NCBI GenBank assembly: GCA_031310005.1
Contig: CM062383.1
Span: 2,914,001 to 2,978,000 of the forward strand
Direction of reading: 5' to 3'
Source: Dactylellina haptotyla
Lineage: Eukaryota > Ascomycota > Orbiliomycetes > Orbiliales > Orbiliaceae
Length of the DNA: 64,000 nucleotides
Below the pieces are notes generated by a model that did no database searches, had not been told where the DNA came from, and saw nothing but the letters and a program-made list of their open reading frames with translations. A program made the translations under genes and the position numbers. Positions 47,502 through 60,200 of this stretch are shown in pieces (within the stretch, counting starts at the first letter, position 1; each line of letters opens with the position of its first letter).

Positions 47502-50109
47502 TCATTGAGGCACATCTATAAACTCTCTAACCCTTTGTTCAGTGACATTACTTGCCACCATTGCGGACCCATACTTGACCCACGCATTCCACGTTCTCTG
47601 GTGGTCTTCTCCAAATCTATTCTCATAATGCCGGAATAGTTTTTCCAGTAGCTCTAGCACAGGATTGTCGTAACGAACGATCCCTCGTCTCTCCCAAACA
47701 ACCGACAGAGCCTCCATCGAACTACCCGTAGCACGATGGAGCTCGCCAAAGGTATTGCTTCGATATAATGTAGATCTACGTAAAAATGTAATTGCACCTT
47801 CCCATTGCTGCATCTGGCCATATATCATCCCCACTAGGAAGGATAAATGAGAGGAATCTGGGGCACGGTGCTCTAGGTCATCATTTCGCTGTAAAGCAAG
47901 AATTAAAGTTTTCGCAGCTTGGTGATTTAAGCCGGCGTAAAATTCAGCCTTTCCAATATCACGCAGTGCGTCAGCATATTGCTTCGAGGTCTTTTTATTT
48001 TCGGGTATGCTATCTGTCTTTGCTGCTATATGCTTCAGCAGAGCTTGAGCCATCGGCTTTTGATTTTGATTAACCAGCCCGCGGGCTAGAAGAGCCATCG
48101 CCGATATCGTACGGCCGTGTTGTGGGCCGTATTTTTTTTGGCATCGTAGGAGATAAGCTTGCGCCATCTGTACACCTTCTTGGCCTTTGAGACTAAACGG
48201 CAGAGTCTGCGCCAATTGGTAGTATGTTTCCATCGTGTGATGGTGATATTTCAAGCCTAATTTGTCGAATCCTCTTACCGCAAGCTCGAGAACTTCTGCA
48301 GATAGATTCGGATGGCACACTAACCCTAAGCACATACCGAAACTTTGCATAGCCCGCAATACAAAGTAGTTATTATTGCCGTACCGCGTGACGAGAGTCG
48401 GAAGGTAGAATACCCGGGCAACATCGTCAAGGTAGAGCTTTACGGCATTGAATGCAGCCGTGCTTGCAAATAAACCCCAGAAGGCTGGTAATGCGCTGTA
48501 GTAGATTTTTGATACAGGATCCCAGTCCATTTCCAAAAGGTCATAACCCCGCTCGGGCAGCGGGTTATCATCAAGGTATTGCAGTATATCAGCACAAACG
48601 GTCAAAGGGAGAGGCTCTGAGGACTCCGTGGGGGTGTACCCTAGCCTTCCTATTTCTTCAACAGAAGCTTCGGGTTCCACTGGTTGCTGAGCGATCACAC
48701 ACATAGCATTTCTTTTAACCCGTTCAAGCCACGCCATGCATATAGGGCGCAGAAATGCTGATACATCATGGAATCCTGCTTCCAGAGGCATCGACATAGC
48801 TGTACCATGATCAACATGTTCTTGAATAGCAGCATCGCGAACCTTGGTAGGAGCTGCAGTTTCTGGTGCTACGGTTCCTTCTGAAGTGGTTTCACTTCCT
48901 TCAGTAGCCGTAGGCTCACTTGAAGAGGACCGAGTGCTTCCGTCAGCCTCCCTTCTAGCAGCACTTTCAGGATTCGCTCGATCTAAAGTCTCAGATGGTA
49001 TCTCGGGAACCGATTTATCGATTAACTGATCGAGCAACAAAATAAACATCAGTATCGAAGCGGAGAAATCTGTTTTGGGGACGCCCTGGTGACCCATCCT
49101 ATTCTGATGGGTATGTGTAGTTTATTCACCTGGTAAAGATCGGGTATTGAACTCTCGCCACCAATCAGACTCATGGCCATCATGGCCTCCTCCACTGGCG
49201 TTAGGGTACTATCCTCAGTGAGCCATCTTGCAGTTGTCCTCTGAAAAGCAGCGAGCTGTTCATCCTGAACAGGAGCCTGTGAGGCCAAACTGGGACCACT
49301 GGCCACGCTTGCAGTTGGTGTAGCTGCAACCAAATCGTCGTTTTTCAGATTTTGGGAACCGGAACCTATACCCTGGTTAGTATCTGCCCATATTACTGGA
49401 TGGAAGCCAGTCATGTGCTCGCAATTGAATGCAAATGCATGGGATATATCCTGCGGGATCCTGTACTACGGGTAATGACATAATAGATATTCTATGCTTA
49501 CCCTGACTGTCATTCTTGTACCGCTTGAGAATTTTGTCAATTTTGTCCTTGGATATCTTCTCCCCGGTCTTCGCATACTTGAAAACAGTTCGACGCTTGC
49601 CTTCGGCTCGCCGCTGCAGACTCTTGCTGATGATAAAACGCCGGTGGGTCGCATTGATTCGCACAGTGTGTTTCCATGTTCTCAACACATGTTTTAATTG
49701 GTGCAACCTGCCAGGATGGAGTATCTTAGCTATGTTTCTTGGAATAACGCGAGGTTTCTTGGGGCTGCCTCGCGAGTTTCGGTGGGTGTGTTTTTCGAGC
49801 AATTCATCGAGTGTGCGAACATGCAGGCCGGGGCGAATGCATCGCCTCAATTTAGAAGCTTCGCTCCCCGAAACGGTCGGCTAACGGGTAAGATTGATAC
49901 ATATATAAGGGTACTTACTCGACATCAAGACCCTTCTCGGTCTTCAAAAGAGTCACGATTTCATCGAGGGAGACGTTTTCCGATCTCTTTTGAAGGATGA
50001 ATCCCTTGTAAGGCTGCCAATTGGTGCTTTTGTTATACCGACGCGGTTGTGGCCGCGATGGTCCCGGCCAGAACTCCACATTCAAAGCAGCAGGGGCTGA
50101 GTTCTGCAT
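47502..50109 (-). CDS. Clr5-like domain protein with long helical-repeat C-terminus
   Basis: Modelled as complement(47502..49085, 49130..49365, 49502..49863, 49919..50109), 790 residues. The N-terminus has a Clr5-like domain: NWQPYKGFILQ, SLDEIVTLL, then LRRCIRPGLHV (compare W..K..I..LY, L..V...M in Clr5). A very basic stretch (about 75-180) follows, then a low-complexity Ser/Thr/Glu linker. From about residue 430 a series of amphipathic helix pairs resembles TPR repeats (AQAYLLRCQKKYGPQHGRT, AALL-like MAQALLKHI, DALRDIGKAEFYAGLNHQAA). Fungal Clr5/TPR proteins are thought to be nuclear regulators; the targets are unknown. The acceptor at 49365 could instead be 49383, adding six residues in frame. 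One intron is only 44 nt. The ATG at 50109 opens the first frame. Confidence 0.75.
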
Positions 50110-51352
50110 TCCAGAAGCGCGTCTCCACGTTTTAACCTATCTCCCGGAAACTAGTTTCCCCCCGGACTCAAGTAGTACAGCTCTGCGATCAGTTTCTTCT
50201 ATCGGTTGGCGAGTTTTCGGATTCGGGGAACAGTACTTTCAGGGTGGGAAATCCGGAAAAGAGGGAGGGGAAAGGGGAATTCAAAAGATGAATCTTCGAA
50301 AGCGGGCTAGCTAAAACCGACAGCCTCACAGCCATACTACTTCCTATGTGCTCTAAAAATATGAGCTACCGCCAAAGTTCCAATCGCAGAGCGAAGGCTG
50401 ATGGGTATTGCTGTAACGCCTCATCGACGCCACAATGCCAATATTGAGGGATTATTAATATTTGTTCGCAGCACAGTCGATCCATAGCCTTAAATATATA
50501 TCATGTTACTGACGAAATAATCGACGTCGTGAAGCATTCCTCTTGTAGTTTGCATCGGACTTGGACCTTGATATCCGAGCGAGCTAGCAGTATTACGATA
50601 TCCGGACATCGTGAACCTTTCAATTAATTGCAATTGTGTTCTCCTGGAGTAATCTAGATCATCAGATTAAAGATACCAAGAGGGACAAGCTGCACAACAC
50701 GGTGTCCAAGCAGAGCCTCTATCCATCCGCCTGCTTACGTGGGCTACACTTCGTGCGCCGCGGATTGTTTACGAGACAAGTAAATCTCGTTAAATAGATT
50801 GCATTATGGTGGCGCACTCAATTCTAACTACGCAATTAAATAAGGAACAGGTCTAATTTTTGCAAGAAATTTTTGATTTATGGCAATTTGGATACTGAAT
50901 CTACATATGAGTATAAGCCTGCTCAATTAAGACACTTGTTCAGAATATCATGAATCCCAAAATCAAGGTGTTGCCAAATATTTCGAGGTGGCTCTTGTTC
51001 TACAGTTGACTACGCGTATACGTTTTATTATATTAGAATTGGGACTGGTTCTATCGATACTCCGTAGGCCCTCTGTCCAGAACATAGCGAACTGTCTCCA
51101 GCTCTGGCTCCCCGGCCGCGAACCTTGCAATTGCAATTGAGCCTAAGTAATGCATCCTCCCACCAAATGTGTTGGGCGAGGTTGTGTGATATCAGAACCA
51201 CAAGGATAAAACTGCAGGGAAAAATCGAGCAAATAGACGGCCAGCGGGCTCTGCCCGACATCCGAAAGGCTATAACTTCGTATATTCGCCAGAGCGGCGG
51301 CCTCGTTAGCCGATATCGTCGCCCCTCACCGCCGTGTCCCATTGGCCGCGCA

Positions 51353-51374
51353 GCCGGATTATCGATAATCCGGC
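51353..51374. promoter_or_regulatory. perfect 22-bp palindrome
   Basis: Half-site GCCGGATTATC is followed directly by its exact reverse complement, with ATCGAT at the centre. It combines CGG/CCG triplets (zinc-cluster form) and GGATTA/TAATCC. It lies about 950 bp upstream of the glycerol-3-P dehydrogenase ATG and about 1.25 kb upstream of the divergent Clr5-like ATG. Confidence 0.6.
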
Positions 51375-52024
51375 GTTCGGAACAGCCCTGGCCGTCTGTT
51401 TCGTGGAAAATTGAGGCCGTTCCCCACATCGGATTAACCTTAACCGCCCTGGACCGCCCTCTCGCACAAGCTCGAACAGAGCTTGCACAGCTGAGCTTCA
51501 CCCAGCTGTGTAGGACGCATTGCGGTTTTTTTTGGGCCCGCTTGCCGCGAAATTTTTTTAAAAAAGGGCTGAGCGATATTGAGAAATCCTAAGAATGTCC
51601 GGCGTGGGATGCATGATGTGCTCATGACTCCAGACGGTCCGCGGGATGCCCGCAGTATATAATATATTCTGGTTCTCCCTGCGTGTTCTGCAGAGGGGAC
51701 CTCCCCGAGCCATAATTAATTCAGACCTGTTAAATCTCTGCATCCGATTTGCCCCGCTTGATAGGTGTCCGCCGTAGGAATCATCGTCCTCGAGGCCTTG
51801 TGAGTGATATAACCCCGAATGATTCTTCATTTTCTTATCTCGCTTCCTTGCCGTTTATTGCATCATTCCTTCCGTTTTAGACGGGCTCTGTGCTGGTTCT
51901 GCTGTGTCTCTGTTTATCTTTTCAGATCGCTACGATCTAATCGCTTCGACACGTGAAAGAACTAACCGGGTCCCAAGAACCGCAGCGAATTTTCCGTCGA
52001 CGATATTCTTCCGTCCAGCGGGTT

Positions 52025-52036
52025 TATATATATATA
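52025..52036 (+). promoter_or_regulatory. TATA-like element of the glycerol-3-P dehydrogenase gene
   Basis: A TATATATATATA run about 275 bp upstream of the ATG, followed by a pyrimidine-rich leader. Possible core promoter; inferred from position. Confidence 0.35.
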
Positions 52037-52309
52037 CACGCCGGAGGTGGAACTCAATCCCCCAAGCCTCAACTAACCCATTCGCTCGTTTCTAAACCCT
52101 CCCAGGACTAAAGGCCTATTAATAAATATACATTCCAAAGAGCTCAACTCAGCTCATCTCATCTCCTCTGCCGCAACAACTCCCAAATTTTTTCCCATCC
52201 CACATTGCATTTGATCTGAACAGCATCATTCAAATGTGCCTCCTATAACCGAACAAACACCCCCACCAGGCCCCACCAAACCAACAAAAAAAACAAATCC
52301 AAAAAAGTC

Positions 52310-54550
52310 ATGACAATAAGGCGCAAGCTCGCCTATGCTGCCTCCGCAGCTGCCGGAACAGCAGTAGTCGGCGGCGGCACGCTGTACTACGTCCTCAAAC
52401 CGCGAGTCTACCCCGGCGACAACCCGAAACCGATCACAAAGCCGCCAATCTTCCCTACCCTGCCGTCTCGGAAACAGCAGCTTGATAACCTGCGGAATGC
52501 GAAGGAGCCCTTCGATGTGCTCATCGTTGGCGGCGGGGCGACAGGCTCAGGCATTGCGCTTGACGCTGCCGCGCGAGGGCTCACTGTTGCGATGATCGAG
52601 CGGGATGATTTTGCGGCGGGCACAAGCAGTAAGAGCACCAAGCTTGTCCACGGCGGTGTGAGATACCTCGAGAAGGCGTTTTGGGATGCCGATATCGATC
52701 AGTATAATTTGGTCAAGGAGGCGTTGAAGGAGCGGACGGTGTTTTTGCATACCGCGCCACATTTGAGCGCTTGGTTGCCAATTATGCTTCCCGTGTACGA
52801 GTGGTGGAAGGCACCGTATGTTTACTCCCAAGATGAAACATTCAAGAATTATAAATTCAGGTGGGAAAGGAGAGTTGACCGGAATTTTGGTGAATTAGAT
52901 ACTACTGGTGCGGCACTAAAGCCTATGATGTTCTGGCAAAGTTGAGCGGAGAGGGGATCGAGAGCAGTTATTTCTTGACTAGGGGAAAGGCTTTGGAGGC
53001 GTTTCCTATGCTCAAGAGGGAACGCCTCTGTGGTGCTTTGGTCTACTACGGTATACTGTTCTGACTTGAAAAATATATGGGACGACAATGGCTAATGTTA
53101 TCTCTAGACGGTGCGCACAACGACTCTCGAATGAACGTCACAATCGCGATGACAGCAGCTCTCTATGGTGCTACTGTCGCCAATCACGCCAATGTTACCT
53201 CCCTCCTCAAGGACCCCGTTACCGGCCAGCTCAATGGTGCCACTGTCAAGGACGTTTTGGACCCCAATTCCAAAGAATTCCAGGTCAAGGCTAAATGTGT
53301 GATCAATGCTACCGGACCGTACACCGACTCCCTCCGCAAGATGGACGACGGCCAATCTCGTGAAATTGTGGCCCCGAGCTCTGGTGTCCACATCGTTCTC
53401 CCCGGTTACTACAGCCCTCGAAAGATGGGTCTTTTGGATGCGAACACCTCTGACGGCCGTGTGATCTTCTTTCTCCCATGGCAAGGAAACACAATCGCAG
53501 GAACCACCGATGCCCCCACTGAAATCGTCCCACAGCCCGTCCCCAAGGAAGAAGAAATCCAGTTCATTCTAAACGAAGTCTCTCGCTATTTGGCTCCGGA
53601 TATCAACGTCCGCCGTGGCGATGTTCTCGCCGCTTGGTCCGGTATCCGTCCTCTAGTCCGAGATCCTAAAGCGAAGAACACCGAATCCCTCGTCCGAAAC
53701 CACCTGATCGATATCTCCTCCTCCGGGCTGCTCACCATCGCTGGTGGAAAATGGACTACCTACCGTCAAATGGCCGAAGAAACCTTGGATATCGCTGTTG
53801 AGAAATTTGGACTGAAGCCCCATCCTAAACCATTACCGTTTTACCCTACTTTTGTCGACGAAAATGATAGCGACTCCGAGGCTGCTTCGGCGGCGAGAGG
53901 AACCTACGGCATGCTTGAAATCTCCGGAGACTGCAACACTGATAAATTGAAACTTATCGGGTCTCACGGCTGGAGCCCAACGTTGTTCATCAACTTGATC
54001 CAGCATTTCGGTGTCGACACTGTTGTGGCGCAGCATCTTGCAGGTGCGTACGGTGATCGTGCGTGGACTGTTGCATCGCTGTGCTCTCCTACCAGTCTTC
54101 GCTTCCCCGTTCGCGGGAACAGAATCTCCCCGTTGTATCCCTTCGTAGATGGCGAGATCCGGTACGCTGTTCGTCACGAGATGGCCGAGACGGCGGTTGA
54201 TGTTATCGCTCGACGGACCAGACTTGCGTTTTTGAACGCGCAGGCAGCGTTGGAGAGCTTGCCGTTGGTGATTGATACCATGGGTGAGGAGATGGGGTGG
54301 AATAAGAAGCGGAAGGAGAGCGAGTGGAAGGATGCGGTGAAGTTTTTGGAGAGCATGGGATTGGCAGAGGGGTTGCGGGGTATCACGAGGGCGGAGGTCG
54401 AGAAGGGACGGGTGGCACAGTGGAGCAAAGAGGTCGAGGGTGGGATGTACAGTCGGTTTAGTGGTAAGTAATATTTCATATTCACCTTGAATTTATGACA
54501 GAGTTATAGAAGCTAATGATGGTATTATAGGACCTGCGGAGAGTGTATAA
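52310..54550 (+). CDS. GUT2: mitochondrial FAD-dependent glycerol-3-phosphate dehydrogenase
   Basis: Exons 52310..52815, 52899..53050, 53108..54463 and 54531..54550 give 677 residues. A basic N-terminus and a hydrophobic stretch (MTIRRKLAYAASAAAGTAVV) look like a mitochondrial inner-membrane sorting signal. The FAD-binding Rossmann motif is DVLIVGGGATGSGIALDAA, then ERDDFAAGTSSKSTKLVHGG. Later landmarks are YYWCGTKAYDVLA, LVYYDGAHNDSRM, the ATGPYTDSLRKMD strand, GTTDAPTEIVP and GGKWTTYRQMAEETLD. The enzyme oxidises glycerol-3-phosphate to dihydroxyacetone phosphate and passes electrons to ubiquinone, serving glycerol use and the glycerol-phosphate shuttle. The last exon is tiny (GPAESV-stop); reading through its donor would stop after SGK instead. 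The acceptor at 52898 was chosen because it restores the conserved YYW segment. Confidence 0.96.
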
Positions 54551-56087
54551 AAGTTCGTCGTATAGTGAAGAGTAGTCGCGCTGTTTCTTCGCTTTTATTG
54601 TACAATGTTCGAATCTGTTGCTTTTTTTTATCTCCCTTGCAGACGCTGGTTAAACTTAGCGTTTTTGTGTAACACTAGCCCTTCGTTTTCTCTCTCCTTG
54701 TACAAAGCGTAAAGCATCAAATCCAGACTTCAATTTGTATAACCCTGTTTTTCGTAGAGTCTAGAAGGCGGGTAGGGCGGTCTACTGACATGTTGACTGG
54801 GGGAGGGAGATTGGATAGGCGGTCTAGCATTCATTAGAGATCCGGAGAGGAATGATCACCGAAGGAACGTTGGATGTTTCTGGGATTCTTCGACAAAGGA
54901 TTGACAGGATAATCCGGGCTAACAGGGACGGGTCCTTCCAGTTATGGTGCGATCTATATGAAGATATTTATTGGCATTTTGTTTTATCCCCTCAAACGCA
55001 TTACCTTGTGGTCTATATTGCTAATTTTTACCTAAGTATGGCAAACATACTAGAATTTACGGTTTCCGTCTACAATATCTTGAAGGGTGGAATAGTGTAT
55101 TTGCAATGGTTCAACTGGAATGTTGGTAAAAGTGTAACCAGTGGTGGTCTGCTGGCATTTCTGGGTGTAACTCGCATTGGATATCTCATAATGGGTGCAC
55201 CAATAGTTAATATTACCTGTTGGATGTTGTTATCGCAGGGTAAATTGGCTAATCGTCTCCTGTGACCAATCGTGCCAATTATAACGAATCCGGGGTCGAG
55301 CGAACAAGCCCGAACCCCGCTGGCCGTCTCGTTTGACAGCCGGCAAATAAACAGGTCGACCGCCTATCTGCTCGGACGCCGTATAAATGTCGAAGAGGAG
55401 ACGATTATATTATAAAGGAGCGGTAGAACGGGAGGGCAATGAACCTGAAACAGAAACGGCCCATTCACAGCGACGGGCTTCCACTTGGGCGGAAACATTT
55501 GCAAGGGCGCCTTCTCTCTCGCTGAATAATCGCAGCCTGCCAAACCTGCCAAACCACTCAACCGCTCGTGACCAAACCCCAAATTACGGCTCTTCCCTTT
55601 CCTCTCTCTCTCTCGCAGGGTCGCTTTCCTTTCTCCGGATTTGAGATTGTCTGTTCCTGTTGTTTTGGGCAGGTTGTCTGTCTCCTTTGGCGCCGCGGCT
55701 TCGACAATTTGGTGTGTCAGCGAACGAACAGGTGAACAGGTGGCGGGCCAAACAACAACAACATCCGCCAACAACCTCCTACGCAATCAATCAACCAACC
55801 GATCTCGAATAACATCATCGTCCTCTCCGCCTTCATCGCTGATACTCCCGCTGCGAACCCCTCGGTTATCACGGACCCTGATCTTTACGACTCGAATAAG
55901 GGATATCTCAATACTTTATTCTCACCGGCGCCTGCCATCGTAGCAGTTTTGCCTCCCGATCCCCTCCGCCATCTCTGACCACCTAATCGCCTCTCGCGTG
56001 TCCCTCGGCCTCTCGCCTCAGAAACTCTCCAGACAACAGACAACCAGCCCTTTAAGACACAGAACCGAAAATTACACACTACGATCT
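54551..56087. other. intergenic and probable 5' UTR of the next gene
   Basis: About 1.5 kb. A lone 137-codon frame at 54852-55265 is AT-rich with no recognised feature and is not called. A CT-rich tract ending CTCTCTCTCGCAG at about 55605-55618 looks like a 5' UTR acceptor or promoter pyrimidine block. Confidence 0.4.
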
Positions 56088-57239
56088 ATGGCGACAGGAA
56101 TCTCGACAACCTCTGGCGGGCATGGTGGAAGTGGAGGTTCGTCTTAACCATCACGGAGACAGTCTTTGTAGACTGCTCTCTCCTGCCTCGGCCAAATCGA
56201 GGCTAGCCTTGCGGTGACCACATATGCTAACACTTACGCCGTCGCCATCATAGACCGACATCCACGTCGAAAGCCCTTCAGTACACTCATGAAACGACTA
56301 GCCGCGTTCAAACCATCGTCGCATAACAGGCATAACGGTAATCCAAGAACGATCTCGAACGGTGCTATCCCGGATAGCCGCAATGGAGTCCCCACGTCTT
56401 CCGGAGGCAACCAGGTGGTTTTCTCAGATCCTCCACATAGTATAGCCCCCAGTTCGCATACGAGAGCAGCATCGATGGCAGGCTCGTCCCACGCCCAAAC
56501 CTACTATACATCTTCGACGGTCCACTCTTCCCCTTCGCAGTCTGTTCAATCCCTCGCCACTTTGACAACAGTTCAATCTACAGCCCCGCCGTCAACATAC
56601 CTAGCCAACGGCATGACAACCTCATACAACCCTCATTTATCAACTCACAATCCAAATGCCCCACCCCAGCATTTCACACATCAATTTACAATCACTTCCT
56701 CCTCAGGCGGCCCGAGCCATACACCGTCCAGTTCTTCAGGCATCCCGGGAACCCTCCCCCATCCGCAGACCTACACCATGATGACACAAGGCAACATGCT
56801 CTCCGACGATGCTAGTATCTTAACCCTCGCATCATCTTCCCGAAAACGAGAACGCCGCCGAAGTCTCGATACTGACGCCTCAATCCGAGCCTTACCGCCT
56901 AGCAGCCTTTGGGGCGGCAGCAAGGAATCGCTCCCTCTGAGTGTCCTAAGCGGCGGCGATCGAGCCACAATGGGTGACCGGGCTAGTCTTTTCGCCCATA
57001 GAGACCGCGACAGCATAGTCCTAGGAAGCGGGGCCGCGGCTGGCAGCCCCCTCGTCACGCCGTCACACCCCATATTTTTCGGTGGAAGCACTAGTGGGGG
57101 CGATCGATTTGATGACGAGGACGCTAATATTGACAGCAGATCGATCGCAAAGTATAGTACCAAGAGAGGAAGTACCGGCACCAGCCTCTTGAACGTCCCG
57201 CTGCAGGGCCCGGATACGGAACCGGATACTGTTAAATAG
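56088..57239 (+). CDS. Ser/Gly-rich conserved ascomycete protein of unknown function
   Basis: The main exon runs to TAG 57237-57239. It contains a short conserved N-terminal block, YANTYAVAIIDRHPRRKPF then LMKRLAAFKPSS, followed by about 150 low-complexity residues. A second conserved block reads MLSDDASILTLASSSRKRER, DTDASIRALPPSSLWGGSKE and SLPLSVLSG. I recognise this pattern from ascomycete proteins that databases sometimes label as a polycystin-like cation channel; no membrane span is visible here, so I do not support that label. The main frame lacks an ATG at its start. The ATG at 56088 (MATGISTTSGG...) is probably exon 1, but its junction is unclear: donor 56143 or thereabouts with acceptors near 56171 or 56208, or a longer intron to 56251 that would remove the YANTYA block. 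The start is therefore approximate. Confidence 0.65.
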
Positions 57240-60200
57240 TTGCGACAAGTATCCCATCTGGAAACGGTAGAACCCGGAAGCAGTCGACACTCAGTCGCCA
57301 AATACCCCTCTTCCTCTTTACGTTCCTCGTGGCTCGATACCTTTGCTGCTACAACTAAGATGAAAGAGAAACAGATACCGTGCACAAGATCCTTGTCAGC
57401 GCCTACTCTTCCACCGATTCGATGCGTGAGCCAACTAACTCTCATCATATACAACGATATTTAACTTCACCCTCCCATTGGACTTTTTAAGGGTGTCGCT
57501 ATACCATTTACTCTTGTTATCCTTCTCATTGTGCCATATTTTCGACACGTCCAAAAATCTATAATTCCCTTCCTTTATCTCTCAAATATGAGACGTGATA
57601 CTAGTTCTGGCCTGTTTCTTTTGCTTTTTTTGGTACTCTGGAGTTTCTTTTTCAACGGTTTAAAGCACATCAGGCTTACTCGCTCACAAATACCCCAGTT
57701 TCTTAAGAGCTTGATTTTTAAACAAAAACACAAACGGGACAAAAATGGAAAGACAAAAACAAAATTATTCTATATAAGGGAAAGAAACTTTATATTCTCT
57801 TGTGGGTTTTCCTTAAGTCTTTCTTTTAACGAATAGTCGTCGGCTCTCTTGCGTTTTATCCTTTGTCAATCCGTTCACTTTTTTCTTTGCCCGTTTCTGA
57901 CCATTTGTGCTTTTCTTTGCTATATATATCTTATAGCTTTTGGTTTATTACTCGCACCTTTTTTTTTGCTACTGTAACGCTGGTCCAGCATTGTAAACGC
58001 ACACGGGGGTTTATTCTGTTCGGCGTCTTCCTTTTACTTCCAGCTTTTATATTTGAAGCCTTTCCCTCCCGTACTTTCCGACTACGGCTTAGTTTTCTAG
58101 ATGACTGGATCTCTATGTTTGCCTTCTTTTTTTCTCTTCCAGAAATTCTATAGTTTGAAAATGCAATTAGGACTTTGAGTCCTATTTTCGGAAATTTTGA
58201 AATAATGATCACGTACTATTTTTGCTATCGTATATATGGTATGCGTAGTTACTCAGCTCCACCCGTATATCACTATCTAGAAAGCACGCCATAAAATACG
58301 ACCTCGGCCGTTGACCGAGATGTAATGTCCTAAAAAGAAAAGAAAAAGAGCCACGATAGATTCACAGAAAATTTTCTTCGACGAGTCGTAACTGCAGGTA
58401 ATTAATTAATCGTGCAGGTAAAAAGAAACCCAGACCTGTTAGCTGCTGCAGGTGTTGGTTGGTTGTGTTAAGAATGCGCATATGCATATCTGCAAGCTTC
58501 TTTTTTTTTTTGCTCAACCCCATGATTTCAGAGACAGTACCATCATCAACAAATGAAGGAACGAGCCATAGCGCCTTTCTTCTTTTTTTTCTTGGGTTCA
58601 TAAGAGTGGTAGTAGATAAGGCGGTGTGCTTTGTTCCTGGGTTCACGGCGTCATGCAATGCAGGGCGCTTCTTGGGAGTTTCTCAACGCGGCATCGGAGG
58701 CCCAACCTAGTTACTGTCGAGGCTGGAACGGACGATATCATGGATGCATATAGTTTGATGGTTAAAGGTATGGGTTAATTGGGAGATCGGGACTGGATAT
58801 TGCTACCTTACATATCCGTGGTATGATGGCCGATATCGTCGCGAAAGGGGGAATCCGAGGAGAAGGGCCCAAGAGAGAGGCGGAATGTCAATCGCCGCGC
58901 TATTTCGACGCTAGAAAGTAAGGGAGACGCGTCTACGTTGAGCTCTGCGGGGAAGCCTTGGTTAGGTTTCTTCCCTTGGGGTTTGTAGACGGTATTACGA
59001 TATTAGATTTGACAGGTCTTCTTTCCTTTCTCCCGTTAGTTTCTGTTATATCATGAGAACGAGTAATTCGCGAAAGAAAATAACGGAGAAACGCTTTTTT
59101 GTTTTTTGATAGAGCGGGAAGAGGCGAAGGAGAGTCGAAGCGATGAGCTCTGTTTGTGCTTTCCCCCCTCAGGTTTCTCCGTGGGGTGGTAGTGTTCGTG
59201 ATTCGCCGTATATTGCCTCCGTTAGGAAGTATCGTGAGTGAGGCGAACATACCCAAAAATTTGGGGCTTCAACCTGATATGATAGAAATGCCCGAAAAGC
59301 AATATTAGCACGGATTTCGAAGCTGCCTTTGCCTGCCTTGCATGCTTCTCCTCTCAACACTTGCAGGTTTGCCATGCAGGTCAAGGACTGGGATCTGGCG
59401 AAGTTCTGCATGGTGTGTTCATCAGTGGGCGCCCCGCCGATGGACGTTTCTTTTTCGGTGGGTTTACGTTTTTCTCTGATGTTAGTGGTTGGAACGTGGG
59501 GAGCTTTCCACCCCTAGCTACTTGGGGAGCTTCAACGAGAGGAAGTGGGTCCACGGCGATGCATGGGAAGGAAGGATTTGGCCGGATTCCCCAATGGAAA
59601 AACGAATATCAAATGGATGAAGGTCAAAGCTTTATCCGTTTGCTCGAGAGGAGAAGCGGAGGGCATACAGTGGCATACAACAGCAGCAACGGTGAGGAGA
59701 AGTTTGAAGGAATTGGTTCCTATAAATGCGAGCAAGCTTTCGTTCTCGGGTGCTGTTGTATCTTGACTCAAGCTGCTAGCTTCTCAACGTCATCTTTCCT
59801 CTGTTTTTAGTCCTTGCAGAGTTTCTGAACACGAACGGCGGTGACTTGTAACGTTCGAGCTTTCACAAGTCGCTTACAAGGAGTCCGGCACTTATAAATT
59901 AGCGAGAAGGGAAGCTACAGGTACAGGCCGGAGACGAGGGGTGCGAAAGCTATCATCCGTGTACAAGGTAGGACAGGTTCCACCCGTATTACAACCATCC
60001 CCAGCTTTTTTTCCTCTTTCTGGTCCTTCTCCAGAACAACGCCCCCGGCGCCAATGGGTTAAGCTAGCTATTTCGCGTTGGTTCGTCGGAGTTCGGTGAC
60101 AGAGGTGCTGGCTTGACGATTGATTGCATATGAGAAAATGATATGTTTTGCTTCTCCCTTTTCCTTACACGAAATGCACAATTGCCATACCGTGACGCCT

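Larger units (their letters stand above)
50110..52309. other. divergent promoter region between Clr5-like and glycerol-3-P dehydrogenase genes
   Basis: About 2.2 kb. It contains a perfect 22-bp palindrome at 51353-51374, a reversed CCAAT box (ATTGG, near 51341), a TATA-like run at 52025-52036 and a C-rich leader before the dehydrogenase ATG. Short frames on both strands look like chance. Confidence 0.5.

Noticed and set aside
54852-55265. 137-codon frame between GUT2 and the Ser/Gly-rich gene
   Set aside because: No recognisable domain or splice partners, and AT-rich codon use unlike neighbours; it could only be kept if transcription or homologues were shown.
57531-58153. Two hydrophobic plus-strand frames resembling small membrane proteins
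   Set aside because: T-rich DNA gives Phe/Leu-rich translations by default; they lie where the 3' UTR of the upstream gene is expected.
59361-59810. 149-codon frame in the region upstream of the trehalose enzyme gene
   Set aside because: Low-complexity composition, no family features, and overlapping frames on both strands.
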